From assembly GCA_031552195.1 (NCBI GenBank), contig JAVBMT010000006.1, forward strand, positions 11,117 through 75,116: a stretch of DNA of 64,000 nt, read 5' to 3'. A program made the translations under genes and the position numbers. The notes under the pieces were generated by a model that saw nothing but the letters and a program-made list of their open reading frames with translations, did no database searches and was not told where the DNA came from. Below, piece by piece: positions 17,919 to 25,984 of this stretch (within the stretch, counting starts at the first letter, position 1; every line of letters starts with the position of its first letter). This DNA is from JAVBMP01 sp031552195 (GTDB lineage Bacteria; Desulfobacterota; Desulfovibrionia; Desulfovibrionales; Desulfovibrionaceae).

Positions 17919-18305
17919 ATGGAACGCGTACTGCTCAAACTGGCTGAACAGCTCAATTCTTACGACGAAAGCTCCCTGATGTCTTTATGGGAAAAATACG
18001 CCAACATCGTGCACCGTTTTGAACCGACCAGGCGCTGGGAAGAGGCGGTTCTGGTTTTTTGCATGATCCAGGGCATGCATTGGAAGAACCAGCTTTTTAA
18101 CTATCAGCTCAGCCAAAGCGCCAAGCCGGGCAAAAATTCCGCCGGGGCGGACGCCGAAGCGGCGCGCTTTCTGTTTGACCTGGTAGAGCGGGAAGGCGGC
18201 CGGAAAAACGCCGGAGAAGAAGGTTCAGCTTCCGGCGGGCGTGGTGAAGGCGACAAGACCGCTAAAGTTTTGCCCTTCAGACCGCGCGATTCCAGAAAGC
18301 CCTGA
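17919..18305 (+). CDS. conserved hypothetical protein
   Basis: A 128-residue soluble protein with no family I can name. The first 75 residues look helical (LLKLAEQLNSYDESSLMSLW, then RRWEEAVLVFCMIQGMHWKNQ). The C-terminal third is a low-complexity, charged and Gly-rich tail (GGRKNAGEEGSASGGRGEGD) ending KVLPFRPRDSRKP, a basic tail common in small Desulfovibrio proteins. AGGGGG lies six bases before the ATG. Its last 81 bp overlap the 3' end of the lytic transglycosylase gene on the opposite strand. The overlapping part encodes exactly the disordered tail, so the tail may have arisen by read-through into the neighbour. Confidence 0.7.
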   Translation: MERVLLKLAEQLNSYDESSLMSLWEKYANIVHRFEPTRRWEEAVLVFCMIQGMHWKNQLFNYQLSQSAKPGKNSAGADAEAARFLFDLVEREGGRKNAGEEGSASGGRGEGDKTAKVLPFRPRDSRKP

Positions 18306-19679
18306 CAGCACGTAGTAATAATAGCGAACGCTTTCCACAAAATCCACGGCTTCCCGGCCGCGGAACCCGCTTCCCGCAAGGCCTTTGCGGGAAATTTCCG
18401 GATAAAGCTTTTTAAGTTCGGCCCAAGTGGGGGCGTCGTCCGCATGGCGCAGCACTTTTTTCAGATTTCCCGGCCCCTGGTTGAAAGCGGCCAGGGCCAT
18501 ACACCAGCGGTCCCACGGCTCAAGCCCGAACTCTTCCAGCTCATCCCATAAAATACGCAGGTAGCGCGCGCCGCCGATAATGCTCTGGGCCGGGTCAAGC
18601 CTGTCCACTTTAAGCATGTCGGCCGTATTTTGCGTAAGCTGCATCATGCCGCGCACGCCTGTGCTGCTGGTGGCCTCCGGGTTGAAGCGCGATTCCTGAA
18701 ACACGACGGCCGCTATCAGCAAAGGATCAAGGCCGCTGGCCTCAGAGGCCTTTTGCAGGGCGGAGGCATACTTTATCAGGCTGCCGTCAATCGCTTCGGC
18801 CAGGGCTTTAAGATCTTCCGGCTGCGGTTTTTTTGGGAAAAAACCGTAATAGCGTTCCGTAAGCTCGTCAAGCTGGTCCGCAGTGTTCACGGCGGACCAG
18901 AACTCCTCCAGGGCGGAGTCCAGCAAAATATCGTTGCGGCCCCAGAACCAGTGGTAGGCCACAGTCTGGCTCAAGATGCGCCCTGTACGCAAAGAGCTGT
19001 CCAGAGGCAGCCGGAGCGAATACGAAGCCGGGTCCAGCAAGACTTTTCCATCGCCGTTGTTCAGTATGCGCGGAGTGAGCTCAGCGGCCACCGAAAACGG
19101 TGTTTCCACCTCCGCCTGGGCTTCCTCGCCGTCTTTACGCAGGGGTTTGTAAACCAGAATGGGCTTGAACTGCGCGTAAGGCGGGCCTTCGACAACAAAT
19201 TCCTCATGCTCGGCCGGGGCTTTTCCGCCGAAGCCGATAACCAGGTTGACCTTTCCGGCCTGGAGCATAGACAGTGCTTCCTCGCGGGAAACTGCCGGAA
19301 CCAGTTCGAATATGAAACCGTGCTGCGTACAGAAATTTTCGAGCAATTCCTGCTCAAAACCGGGGCCGTACGGCGAAAGCGCGGAAGAAGACAGGGTGGA
19401 GGGAACCGCCACCTTCAGCTGATAATCATACGGGGCCACGTTAACGTGTTTTTTCTGGCGGGCCTGTTCCGAAACGAGCGGCATGCTCATGGATTTCACG
19501 CCCAGGAAAAAAGGAACGAAAAAACACAACAGCAGAGCCAGATGCAGGCTAAGCGTAAAAGCGCCTTTACATAACGCGGGCCAGGGGTTGCTTTTGGTTT
19601 TGACGCGAACGCTTCCGTCGCGTTTTTTGATTATGAGAACTTCCGGAAGGTTACCGAATTCCTGTCCATTTTCGTTCAT
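18225..19679 (-). CDS. mltF: MltF-like membrane-bound lytic transglycosylase
   Basis: A 484-residue envelope enzyme that cleaves peptidoglycan glycan strands, leaving 1,6-anhydro ends. The N-terminal 35 residues are cytoplasmic. A TM anchor at 40-62 (FTLSLHLALLLCFFVPFFLG) is followed by a substrate-binding-protein-like (SBP3) domain (about 85-300: YDYQLKVAVP, GKVNLVIGFGG), then an SLT domain with the catalytic Glu in AVVFQESRFNPEATSSTG and the GVRGMMQLTQNTA and AAFNQGPGNLKKVL motifs. The anchor, rather than the lipobox or cleaved signal of E. coli MltF, is a difference. The frame is open 67 codons upstream but that part has no matching features; the ATG at 19679 has a weak GAGCAG. Its 3' end overlaps the opposing gene by 81 bp. 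Confidence 0.88.
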   Translation of the reverse strand: MNENGQEFGNLPEVLIIKKRDGSVRVKTKSNPWPALCKGAFTLSLHLALLLCFFVPFFLGVKSMSMPLVSEQARQKKHVNVAPYDYQLKVAVPSTLSSSALSPYGPGFEQELLENFCTQHGFIFELVPAVSREEALSMLQAGKVNLVIGFGGKAPAEHEEFVVEGPPYAQFKPILVYKPLRKDGEEAQAEVETPFSVAAELTPRILNNGDGKVLLDPASYSLRLPLDSSLRTGRILSQTVAYHWFWGRNDILLDSALEEFWSAVNTADQLDELTERYYGFFPKKPQPEDLKALAEAIDGSLIKYASALQKASEASGLDPLLIAAVVFQESRFNPEATSSTGVRGMMQLTQNTADMLKVDRLDPAQSIIGGARYLRILWDELEEFGLEPWDRWCMALAAFNQGPGNLKKVLRHADDAPTWAELKKLYPEISRKGLAGSGFRGREAVDFVESVRYYYYVLSGLSGIARSEGQNFSGLVAFTTPAGS

Positions 19680-20156
19680 AGCGCTGCTCGTATGGCCTTT
19701 CGGCCACCGTTTTGCACCATCATCCGCTTCCGTATATCCGGGCGGAATTTGTGGCACTATTAAAAAAACGGGACTTTCTAAAACTAAGATAAGACCCTGC
19801 CTGAAACCAGTGGGGCATTCTCCCTTTTCATGATTTGCCCGGTTATTGAAAGCGGCCCGCATTAACGAAGCCGAAACCATACCATTCGACGATTACCTAA
19901 TAGCATAAAAAAAAGTTCGGGCCAAAAAAAAGCCATTTAAATAAATCAGTATGTTACGGCCTGTTGCTTAGGCGGTTACAGCACTTGCGGGGTAAATTCA
20001 TGTCGTCTAAAAAAATAAATCATTTTTTACAGCATGTTATCGTGTAAAAATCAGACTTTTTTTGTCTTTTTGTAAGGCGCGGCAAAAAAATAACCTGAAA
20101 AAGCTGTTTTTCCAGGTTTCGGCAGGGCGTTTTCCATATGAAATATTCCGCCTGGT

Positions 20157-20456
20157 TAGGGCATTTTAACTTCGGAAAAGTTTAAATGCCCTGGCGGCCG
20201 CGTTAGCATACGCCCGCAAGCGAGCAGCGCGGCGTGCCTTTAGAGCTTTTTCGCTTTGAGATGATTGCCTGACGGATGGCAAAGCCCGCCGACAAGCATC
20301 TCGGGGCAAGGAGTTGAAGATAAATCCTTGCCGAGCAGTCCAATTTTTCAAGGCTGGACGACTCTGGCGCAAGCCGCTTTGGGCTTGTACATGTAGGATA
20401 ATATAATCTTCTGTATCCAAATCGATTCTTGCAGAGATCTTTCAAAGTTAAAATAC
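20157..20456 (-). repeat. dispersed intergenic repeat, long copy
   Basis: Read on the minus strand it matches the element at 30803-30967: TTTAACTTTGAAA, then GCAAGAATCG, ACATGTACAAGCC, GCTGCTCGCTTGCGGGCGTA and GCCAGGGCATTT, in the same order. It carries about 130 bp of extra central sequence missing from the other copy. The outer end GGGCATTTTAACTT...AAGTTTAAATGCCC (20158-20190) is itself a palindrome. Confidence 0.75.
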
Positions 20457-20470
20457 ATCTAGCGTAAAAC

Positions 20471-20760
20471 TGCGGAACGCCCGGACAGTTTCCTGTCAGG
20501 GCGTTCCGGTCGGTTTGCGGCGCATATTCGCGTCCTTCACGTTAAAGGTGGAGATTCTCCACTCTCCGGGCGTGCATTTCAGCACTACTTTTGTAATGCA
20601 GGCCCTTCCTGTGGCCTGGCACTGCCTCCCGTACTTTTCCGGCCATCCCTGTCCGGAACCCAAATCAGGTTGGGTTAATTTCCCGGCCTCTCGCGCCAGC
20701 ATGAGGCCGGGAAATCGTTGGGGAGGGGAACTGCGTTCTGTTGGCAGTCAGCACGCAGTG
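20471..20760 (-). ncRNA. candidate structured RNA with intrinsic terminator
   Basis: On the minus strand, starting three bases past the TPR gene stop, successive hairpins are visible: ACTGCGT/ACGCAGT; a perfect 12-bp TTTCCCGGCCTC/GAGGCCGGGAAA; AACCCAA/TTGGGTT; TTCCGG/CCGGAA; AGGCC/GGCCT; and GTGGAG/CTCCAC. The series ends in a 15-bp GC-rich stem (20474-20488/20493-20507, one mismatch) followed by TTTT. Such serial stems plus a terminator suggest a structured RNA or a structured 3' UTR. I cannot match it to a named RNA family. It does not look like tmRNA (no alanyl acceptor) or RNase P RNA. Confidence 0.4.
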
Positions 20761-20762
20761 GA

Positions 20763-21323
20763 TTACGCAGCGATGCTAGCGTAAAGTTCTTGAGCGCAAG
20801 TGTACTGCGGGTTGCGGCTCAGTAAAATTTCCAGGTGTTCTCTGGCTTCGCTTTCGCGGCCCAGCGAGGTAAGGCAGCCGGCCAGGGCGAAACGCACGGG
20901 GTCAGCGTCCTGCATTCCCAGCGCTCCTTCAAGGTAGCCGAGGGCGTCGCCCAGCCTGTTCAGGTGGTAGGCGCTCTGCAGCATGCCGTTCAGGGAAATG
21001 ATGTTTTCCGGGTCGTGGGCCAGAGATTGCGTGAAATGGTCAAAGGCCAGGTCATGCGAGCCGGTTTCCATTTCAATCAGGCCGAGTCCGGCCAGGCTTT
21101 TGCTGGTGGATTCGGCGGCCACAGCTTTGCGGTAGTAACTGTGCGCGGCATCCACGTTGCCGAACTGCATTTCAATGGCGGCCAGCCCGAGGAACGGCTC
21201 GCAATAATCGCCGCAGGCGGTCACAGCCTTGTTGTAATAGTCGCGCGCTTTGGCGTACTCGCCCATAAACAGGTAGCATTCGCCAAGTTCCTTGTTGATT
21301 TCATAATCGATCAGGTTGCTCAT
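20763..21323 (-). CDS. tetratricopeptide-repeat protein
   Basis: A 186-residue soluble protein made of about five TPR helix pairs. Examples are NKELGECYLFMGEYAKARDY, EPFLGLAAIEMQFGNVDAAH and KSLAGLGLIEMETGSHDLAF, each with the W/Y-G-A-P pattern of TPRs. There is no signal peptide or membrane segment, so it is probably a cytoplasmic scaffold for protein-protein contacts. GGAGGGG lies five bases before the ATG. It is divergent from flgB with 456 bp between, and its 3' end leads straight into the hairpin-rich block at 20471-20760. Nothing ties it to the flagellar genes beyond proximity. Confidence 0.8.
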   Translation of the reverse strand: MSNLIDYEINKELGECYLFMGEYAKARDYYNKAVTACGDYCEPFLGLAAIEMQFGNVDAAHSYYRKAVAAESTSKSLAGLGLIEMETGSHDLAFDHFTQSLAHDPENIISLNGMLQSAYHLNRLGDALGYLEGALGMQDADPVRFALAGCLTSLGRESEAREHLEILLSRNPQYTCAQELYASIAA

Positions 21324-21700
21324 TTGTCCCCTCCAGGGCGTTTGTGTTTTACGGCGTTATTTCTGCCAGTTGCCGTTTGCGAAGTTCAAAGCAAAGATCA
21401 TGCCATAATTTTAAAATCAGCCTTTTCAAATATAACGTATTGAAATATATATTATATTTTTAAAGTTGCCTTCTTTATTGAATAAAGTCTGGGAAGAAAA
21501 TTTCATCCTTAATATATAAAGAGAACCTTTCAAAAATGCCCGATAGAAATACGCTTATATTACAGAGTGTTATGTAAGCATGCCAGCTGACGTAAAAATG
21601 ACGTTTGCAGCCTTCAAGTAATTATCTGTAATTTCAGTATGTTATAGTGACAAGAAAAATATTCCGCAAAAATATCATTTAAAATCAGCATATTAAAGGA
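21324..21700. other. divergent AT-rich intergenic region between the TPR gene and flgB
   Basis: No gene seen. The region is strongly AT-rich from 21410 to 21700 and must contain the TPR promoter and any activator sites for the sigma-54-type promoter at 21701. No clear repeat that could be an enhancer was recognised. Confidence 0.5.
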
Positions 21701-21717
21701 TTGGAACGCTTATTGCT
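21701..21717 (+). promoter_or_regulatory. sigma-54-type promoter of the flgB operon
   Basis: TTGGAACGCTTATTGCT has GG and GC exactly ten bases apart, matching the -24/-12 RpoN consensus TGGCAC-N5-TTGC with two departures. It lies 63 bp upstream of the flgB start. Sigma-54 control of flagellar rod/basal-body genes is usual in this group. Confidence 0.65.
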
Positions 21718-21779
21718 TATCTACGGTCATTCCGAGTGGGAAAAAATTTCCCAGGGAAAAAATGACAGGAGTCAGCCAC

Positions 21780-22190
21780 ATGAAAACGTTGTTTGAACCG
21801 CATACCGAACTGGTCGGAGCTGTGATGGACATGCAGCTCAAGCGCCAGAACGTTATCATGAGCAATATAGCCAATATAAAAACGCCCGCTTACCGCCCAC
21901 GCGTTCTTGATTTCGAGGAAAAGCTGCAACAGGCCATGGGCCTCAGCGCCAAGGGCCAGCTGCGCCGCACCGAGGAACAGCATATTCCCGCCTCCTTCGA
22001 CCCGAACAAATTCGGGCCGGACTGGCACAAATCATTCAAGCCGCGCATCATCCACGGCGAAGACCGGGTCGACATAGACAAAGAAATGTCCGCCCTGGCC
22101 AAGAATTCATTGCAATATACCGCCCTTACCCAGGTTATTACGAAAAACTTCGAAGGGCTCAGAAACATTATTCAAGAGGGGCAAAAATAA
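21780..22190 (+). CDS. flgB: flagellar basal-body rod protein FlgB
   Basis: A 136-residue proximal rod subunit, normal length, exported through the flagellar type III apparatus and assembled on the MS ring. The rod-family N-terminal signature KRQNVIMSNIANIKTPAYRP (about 22-41) is present, as is the C-terminal helix ALTQVITKNFEGLRNIIQE. The ATG at 21780 has AGGAG eight bases upstream; an ATG six codons earlier lies before that site. It is the first gene of flgB-flgC-fliE-fliF and sits downstream of the sigma-54-type promoter. Confidence 0.95.
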   Translation: MKTLFEPHTELVGAVMDMQLKRQNVIMSNIANIKTPAYRPRVLDFEEKLQQAMGLSAKGQLRRTEEQHIPASFDPNKFGPDWHKSFKPRIIHGEDRVDIDKEMSALAKNSLQYTALTQVITKNFEGLRNIIQEGQK

Positions 22191-22628
22191 ATGGACTTCA
22201 TGACGGCTCTTGATATCGGCAGCTCCGCCCTCAGCGCGGAACGCACCCATATGAACATTATTTCCATGAACCTTGCCAACGCCAAGACCACGCGCACGCC
22301 GGAAGGCGGCCCTTACCGCCGGAAGAGCGTGGTCATGGAATCCACTCCGGTTGACGATCCTTTCTCCACCCATATGCAGAGCGCCCTTGACAAGGAACTG
22401 CGCGGGGTGCGCGTCGCCCACATCGTGCAGGACAAAAGGCCGCAGAAAATGGTTTACGAACCCGGCCACCCTGACGCCAACGAAGAAGGCTACGTGTCTT
22501 ACCCTGACATCAACGTGGTTGAGGAAATGGTCAATATGATGACGGCCCAGCGCGGCTATGAAGCCAACGTCACCACGGTGGACACCCTCAAGGCCATGTA
22601 CAACAAGGCCCTGGAAATAGGGCGCTAG
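22191..22628 (+). CDS. flgC: flagellar basal-body rod protein FlgC
   Basis: A 145-residue proximal rod subunit. The N-terminal rod motif ALSAERTHMNIISMNLANAK and the C-terminal signature NVVEEMVNMMTAQRGYEANV are typical of FlgC and the wider FlgB/C/F/G family. The start codon directly abuts the flgB stop (TAAATG), so translation is probably coupled. It forms the rod together with FlgB, FlgF, FlgG and FliE. Confidence 0.95.
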   Translation: MDFMTALDIGSSALSAERTHMNIISMNLANAKTTRTPEGGPYRRKSVVMESTPVDDPFSTHMQSALDKELRGVRVAHIVQDKRPQKMVYEPGHPDANEEGYVSYPDINVVEEMVNMMTAQRGYEANVTTVDTLKAMYNKALEIGR

Positions 22629-22657
22629 AGCGCGGCGAAAGGTAAAGGAGAAGAATC

Positions 22658-22987
22658 ATGAGCATTCAAGGCGTGGGTTTGAAAGCATACAGCAATGCCC
22701 TGCAGAATTTCAACAAGGTGGCTGAAGCCAGCAAACCCGCTGAAGCCGTAAAATCCAAAAGCGCAACCACATCTTTTTCAGACACCCTGGCCGATTCCCT
22801 GACCAAGGTGAATGACCTGCAAAAGGAAAAAAGCGCCATGATTCAATCTTTCGCTTCCGGCGAAAACCAGAACGTGCACGAACTTATGATTTCCATGCAG
22901 AAGGCCGGGCTTGCGGTAAACATTACCAGCGCCGTGCGCAACAAGGTGCTTGAGGCTTACCGCGAACTCTCGCGCATGCAATTCTAA
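22658..22987 (+). CDS. fliE: flagellar hook-basal body protein FliE
   Basis: A 109-residue adaptor between the MS ring (FliF) and the rod. The conserved C-terminal half is seen in SFSDTLADSLTKVNDLQKEK, then QNVHELMISMQKAGLAVNI and NKVLEAYRELSRMQF, the invariant FliE ending. AAGGAG lies about seven bases before the start, 29 bp after flgC. Length and order are normal. Confidence 0.95.
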   Translation: MSIQGVGLKAYSNALQNFNKVAEASKPAEAVKSKSATTSFSDTLADSLTKVNDLQKEKSAMIQSFASGENQNVHELMISMQKAGLAVNITSAVRNKVLEAYRELSRMQF

Positions 22988-23028
22988 TTTTTAAAGATAG
23001 ATATTAAAGAAAGATCACGGAGGACGTC

Positions 23029-24642
23029 ATGCCCGGCTTTTTCAACGATATGAGCAACAGGATAAAAAATTTCTGGCAGCAGATAAGCACCTCGCAGCGC
23101 ATTCTGGTCAGTTCGCTTGCCGCCATGGTCATAGGCGTGTTTTTCTTCATGGTGGTCTGGCTTAACAAGACCGACATGCAGGCGCTTTACACCAACCTGC
23201 CCATGGAAGACGCCAACCGCGTAGTGCAGGTTCTGGATAAAGACAACGTTGAATACAAGCTGGACGACAACGGCCGCACCATTCTGGTTCCTTCCGACAA
23301 GGTTTACGCCCTGCGCGTCAAGATAGCGGGCGAAGGCAGCATTACCGGGCAGGGAATAGGTTTTGAAAAATTCGACGAAATCAAGGTCGGCGCGACCGAT
23401 TTCGTGCAAAAGGTCAACTACCAGCGCGCCCTGCAGGGCGAACTTACCCGCACCATTTCCGAGTTCCCCAAGGTTGAGAGCGCCAGGGTGCACCTGGTCA
23501 TGCCGCAGCGCAGCCTTTTCATAGAAGAACAGCAGAAACCTTCCGCCTCTATTGTGCTTAAGCTGGTTGACGGCAAAAAAATGGACCAGAAAGAAGTCAG
23601 CGCCATTATCAACCTTGTGGTCATGGCTGTCGAAGGTTTGACCAAAGAACGCGTGGCCGTGACTGACACCGCCGGCTACGTGCTCTATCAGCCGGAAGAA
23701 CAGGGTTCCCTTCAGGGCATGACCACCACCCAGTACGAGCATAAGCTCATGACCCAGAGCAACCTGGAGCGCCGTATTGAAGAGCTGCTCATGCCCATAA
23801 CCGGGGCCGGTCGCGTAATGGCCAAGGTTAACGTCGACCTTGACTACAGCCATAAAACCATCAACCGCGTGCTTTACGACCCGGAAAAAGGCGTGATGAT
23901 ATCCACCAACCGCAGTGAAAGCTCGCGGCAGGGCAAGGCCGCCCTTGAAGGCGGAGTTCCCGAAGCCAACTTCCGGGGCGACGGCCTCAGCGGCACCACC
24001 AGCAGCGACAGCAGCACCGATGAAAGCCGCGTGGAAAATTATCAGTACAACAAGGAAGAACAGAATATAGTGGCCGCCGTGGGCGCCATAAACCGCATGA
24101 CCGTGGCCGTGGCCATAGACGGAAGCTATGAAAAGAACGAAAAAGGCGAAAGCGTGTTCGTGCCGCGCAGCGAGGACGACATCAAGCGCATCAAGCAACT
24201 GGTCGCCCAGGCTGTGGGTTTCGACTCCGCCCGCGGCGACGTGATCGAAGTCAGCAACATAGCCTTCGGCGCGCCTGTGGAATTTGAAGACAGCGGCCTT
24301 GTGGACACCGTGGCCAGATACACCATGCGCCTCGGCAAACCGCTGCTTAACTCCCTGCTTATTTTCCTCTTCCTGCTCCTGATCGTCCGCCCGGTAGTGA
24401 TGGCCCTGATCCGTCCGAAGGTTGAAGGCGAGGTTATGGAAGGATTCGACGGCCTGCCCATAGGCGAAGAACGCCTGGCCCTCATGGAAAACTCCGAGGA
24501 AGAGCTTGACGCCATGGCTGTGCTCGAGAAGATAGAAGACATCAAGGCCCACGCCATACACCTGAGCGAACAGAACATGGAACAGGCGGTAGGCATAATC
24601 CGCAGCTGGCTCAAGCCCGCCTTGCAGGTGAAGGCGGCCTGA
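23029..24642 (+). CDS. fliF: flagellar MS-ring protein FliF
   Basis: A 537-residue inner-membrane protein that builds the MS ring. TM1 is at about 24-44, followed by the YscJ/FliF ring-building domain (TNLPMEDANRVVQVLDKDNV, VESARVHLVMPQRSLF) and the FliF C-terminal periplasmic part. TM2 is near 440-461, then a short cytoplasmic tail ending LKPALQVKAA. In related bacteria that tail binds FliG and fliG is the next gene. Here a strong terminator follows instead. GGAGG is six bases before the ATG. Confidence 0.95.
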   Translation: MPGFFNDMSNRIKNFWQQISTSQRILVSSLAAMVIGVFFFMVVWLNKTDMQALYTNLPMEDANRVVQVLDKDNVEYKLDDNGRTILVPSDKVYALRVKIAGEGSITGQGIGFEKFDEIKVGATDFVQKVNYQRALQGELTRTISEFPKVESARVHLVMPQRSLFIEEQQKPSASIVLKLVDGKKMDQKEVSAIINLVVMAVEGLTKERVAVTDTAGYVLYQPEEQGSLQGMTTTQYEHKLMTQSNLERRIEELLMPITGAGRVMAKVNVDLDYSHKTINRVLYDPEKGVMISTNRSESSRQGKAALEGGVPEANFRGDGLSGTTSSDSSTDESRVENYQYNKEEQNIVAAVGAINRMTVAVAIDGSYEKNEKGESVFVPRSEDDIKRIKQLVAQAVGFDSARGDVIEVSNIAFGAPVEFEDSGLVDTVARYTMRLGKPLLNSLLIFLFLLLIVRPVVMALIRPKVEGEVMEGFDGLPIGEERLALMENSEEELDAMAVLEKIEDIKAHAIHLSEQNMEQAVGIIRSWLKPALQVKAA

Positions 24643-24668
24643 TAAGCGGAAGCGAAACTCTGGCATAT

Positions 24669-24716
24669 AAAAATGACGGGGCGGTGGAATCATGGTTCCA
24701 CCGCCCCGTCATTTTT
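24669..24716 (+). terminator. strong terminator of the flgB-fliF operon
   Basis: A 21-bp perfect stem (24669-24689 with 24696-24716), GC-rich in the middle with five A and five T at its base and a 6-nt loop. It lies 26 bp after the fliF stop and is symmetrical enough to work in both directions. Confidence 0.9.
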
Positions 24717-24736
24717 ATGACGAAAGTTTTGCTTTA

Positions 24737-24800
24737 TAGCGTTTTAACTTCGGCAAAGCCCTGGCGGCGCGCATGCTTTTAGCGGATGCGGCCTCAGCGC
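24737..24800. repeat. fragment of the dispersed intergenic repeat
   Basis: GCGTTTTAACTTCGGCAAAG followed by CCCTGGCGGC resembles the outer end of the element at 20157-20456, with a short deletion of its palindromic part. Confidence 0.45.
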
Positions 24801-24816
24801 GTATGTAAAATGTTTG

Positions 24817-25830
24817 TTAAGGATGCTGGAAAGAGTTGATGCTGTCGTGCATAAAGCGCAGCATTTCCGGCGGAATTCCGTTATCCCAGCGCCCGCTGCC
24901 AGCCGCCCACAGGAAAAGCGCCGCCACGATCAGGGCGGATCCGAAAGCCACGGTTACGGCCGGAATGATTTTGGCCTGGCGCGTATATCCGGTCCGCAGG
25001 GAAAGGCAGTCTTTAACCGGGCAGGCGCGCAGACAACTCACGCAGCCTACGCATTCCGGGTCGCTCACGCGGTTTTTCTCGTGCACGGCGATGCGCGAAG
25101 GGCAGGCTTGGGAGCAGCGCCCGCAATTGATGCAGGTATCCGGGTTCCTGTTTACCGCAACGGGCGAGAAAAAGGAAAAAAGGCCCAGAAAAGCGCCGTA
25201 GGGGCAAAAACCCCGGCACCAGAAGCCGGGTATGATCATTCCGCCCAAAACCAGCACAGCCAGGCAAACCAGTACAAAAGCCGTGGGCCGCAAGAAAAAC
25301 AGAAGCATTTTGCTGTCCGCTACGATATAATAGGGGGAGCGCATGAAGTTTTCAATATCCGCGATGTTCATGCTCCACAAAATTATGTAAAAGAAGAAGG
25401 CCAGCAAAAGATACTTGGGAATGGTGAGAACTATGCTCAGCCAGCGCGGCGGGCGGCGTTGAAGGCCCAGGCTGGCGCCAAGCTTTTCCAGCAGGCGGGA
25501 AACGGCTCCGACAGGGCAGAGGAATCCGCAAAAGCCTTTGCGCAGTAAAAAGGCCGAGGCAATGGCCATAAGCAAAATGGTCAGCCCGGCCGGGTGCACC
25601 GGGTCATAAGCGCCCGCAAGCAAAAGGCGCTTCAGGCTCATGAGCGCGCCTATGGGCAGAAAGGCTTCCACCGAAGGGGGCCGTTCAATATATACGTTGC
25701 TGAACCCAAGGCCCCACATGGCGTAAAGAAAAAATTTCAGCCCCACATATACGTAAAAGGCCAGAAAGGCGTATCGGACGTAATTTTCCGCGCCTTGTTC
25801 CCAGGCAGGCCGCTTCCAAGCGTATTTCAT
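24817..25830 (-). CDS. NapH/NosR-like polyferredoxin membrane protein
   Basis: A 337-residue inner-membrane electron-transfer protein with about six TM helices. The two membrane-associated motifs CGFLCPVGA and CRGFCPYGA, typical of NapH, NosR and YccM, are present. They are followed by two [4Fe-4S] ferredoxin motifs, CINCGRCSQACP and CVGCVSCLRACP, then a last helix near the C-terminus. Such proteins pass electrons from quinol or a cytoplasmic donor across the membrane to periplasmic reductases. AAGGAG lies seven bases before the ATG. The gene is alone, so the acceptor is not revealed; no cytochrome or nap/nos gene is adjacent. A CRP/FNR-like half-site pair lies 64 bp upstream. Confidence 0.85.
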   Translation of the reverse strand: MKYAWKRPAWEQGAENYVRYAFLAFYVYVGLKFFLYAMWGLGFSNVYIERPPSVEAFLPIGALMSLKRLLLAGAYDPVHPAGLTILLMAIASAFLLRKGFCGFLCPVGAVSRLLEKLGASLGLQRRPPRWLSIVLTIPKYLLLAFFFYIILWSMNIADIENFMRSPYYIVADSKMLLFFLRPTAFVLVCLAVLVLGGMIIPGFWCRGFCPYGAFLGLFSFFSPVAVNRNPDTCINCGRCSQACPSRIAVHEKNRVSDPECVGCVSCLRACPVKDCLSLRTGYTRQAKIIPAVTVAFGSALIVAALFLWAAGSGRWDNGIPPEMLRFMHDSINSFQHP

Positions 25831-25893
25831 GGCGTCTCCTTTTATGCTGTGCTCAAAGATGCCGGCATGCTAGCGGAATGGCGGAAATAAAAC

Positions 25894-25909
25894 TGTGACC
25901 CAGGTCAAA
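25894..25909. promoter_or_regulatory. possible CRP/FNR-family (HcpR-like) site
   Basis: TGTGACCCAGGTCAAA resembles TGTGA-N6-TCACA with one changed half-site position. It lies 64 bp upstream of the polyferredoxin gene. In Desulfovibrio, HcpR uses sites of this shape for nitrite/nitric-oxide stress genes. This is a single weak match. Confidence 0.3.
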
Positions 25910-25984
25910 TTATCGCGCGGCGTCTTTTTCCTTTCGCGGCTGCAAGGCGAAGCGGCATTGCCAAAGCTTACGTTCCGGGCGTTT

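Larger units (their letters stand above)
19680..20762. other. 1.08-kb stretch without protein genes
   Basis: It holds the mltF upstream region, an AT-rich segment (about 19900-20150), a copy of the dispersed intergenic repeat (20157-20456) and a hairpin-rich, possibly transcribed block (20471-20760). Short frames on both strands of the last block lack ribosome-binding sites. Confidence 0.6.

Noticed and set aside
20515..20784. An 89-codon frame across the hairpin-rich block
   Set aside because: No ribosome-binding site, and it overlaps the TPR gene end. The serial perfect stems argue for RNA structure instead.
22984..24693. A 569-codon open frame antisense to fliF
   Set aside because: fliF on the plus strand is certain. 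The antisense translation is His/Ala/Gly/Val-rich low-information sequence typical of GC-rich shadow frames.
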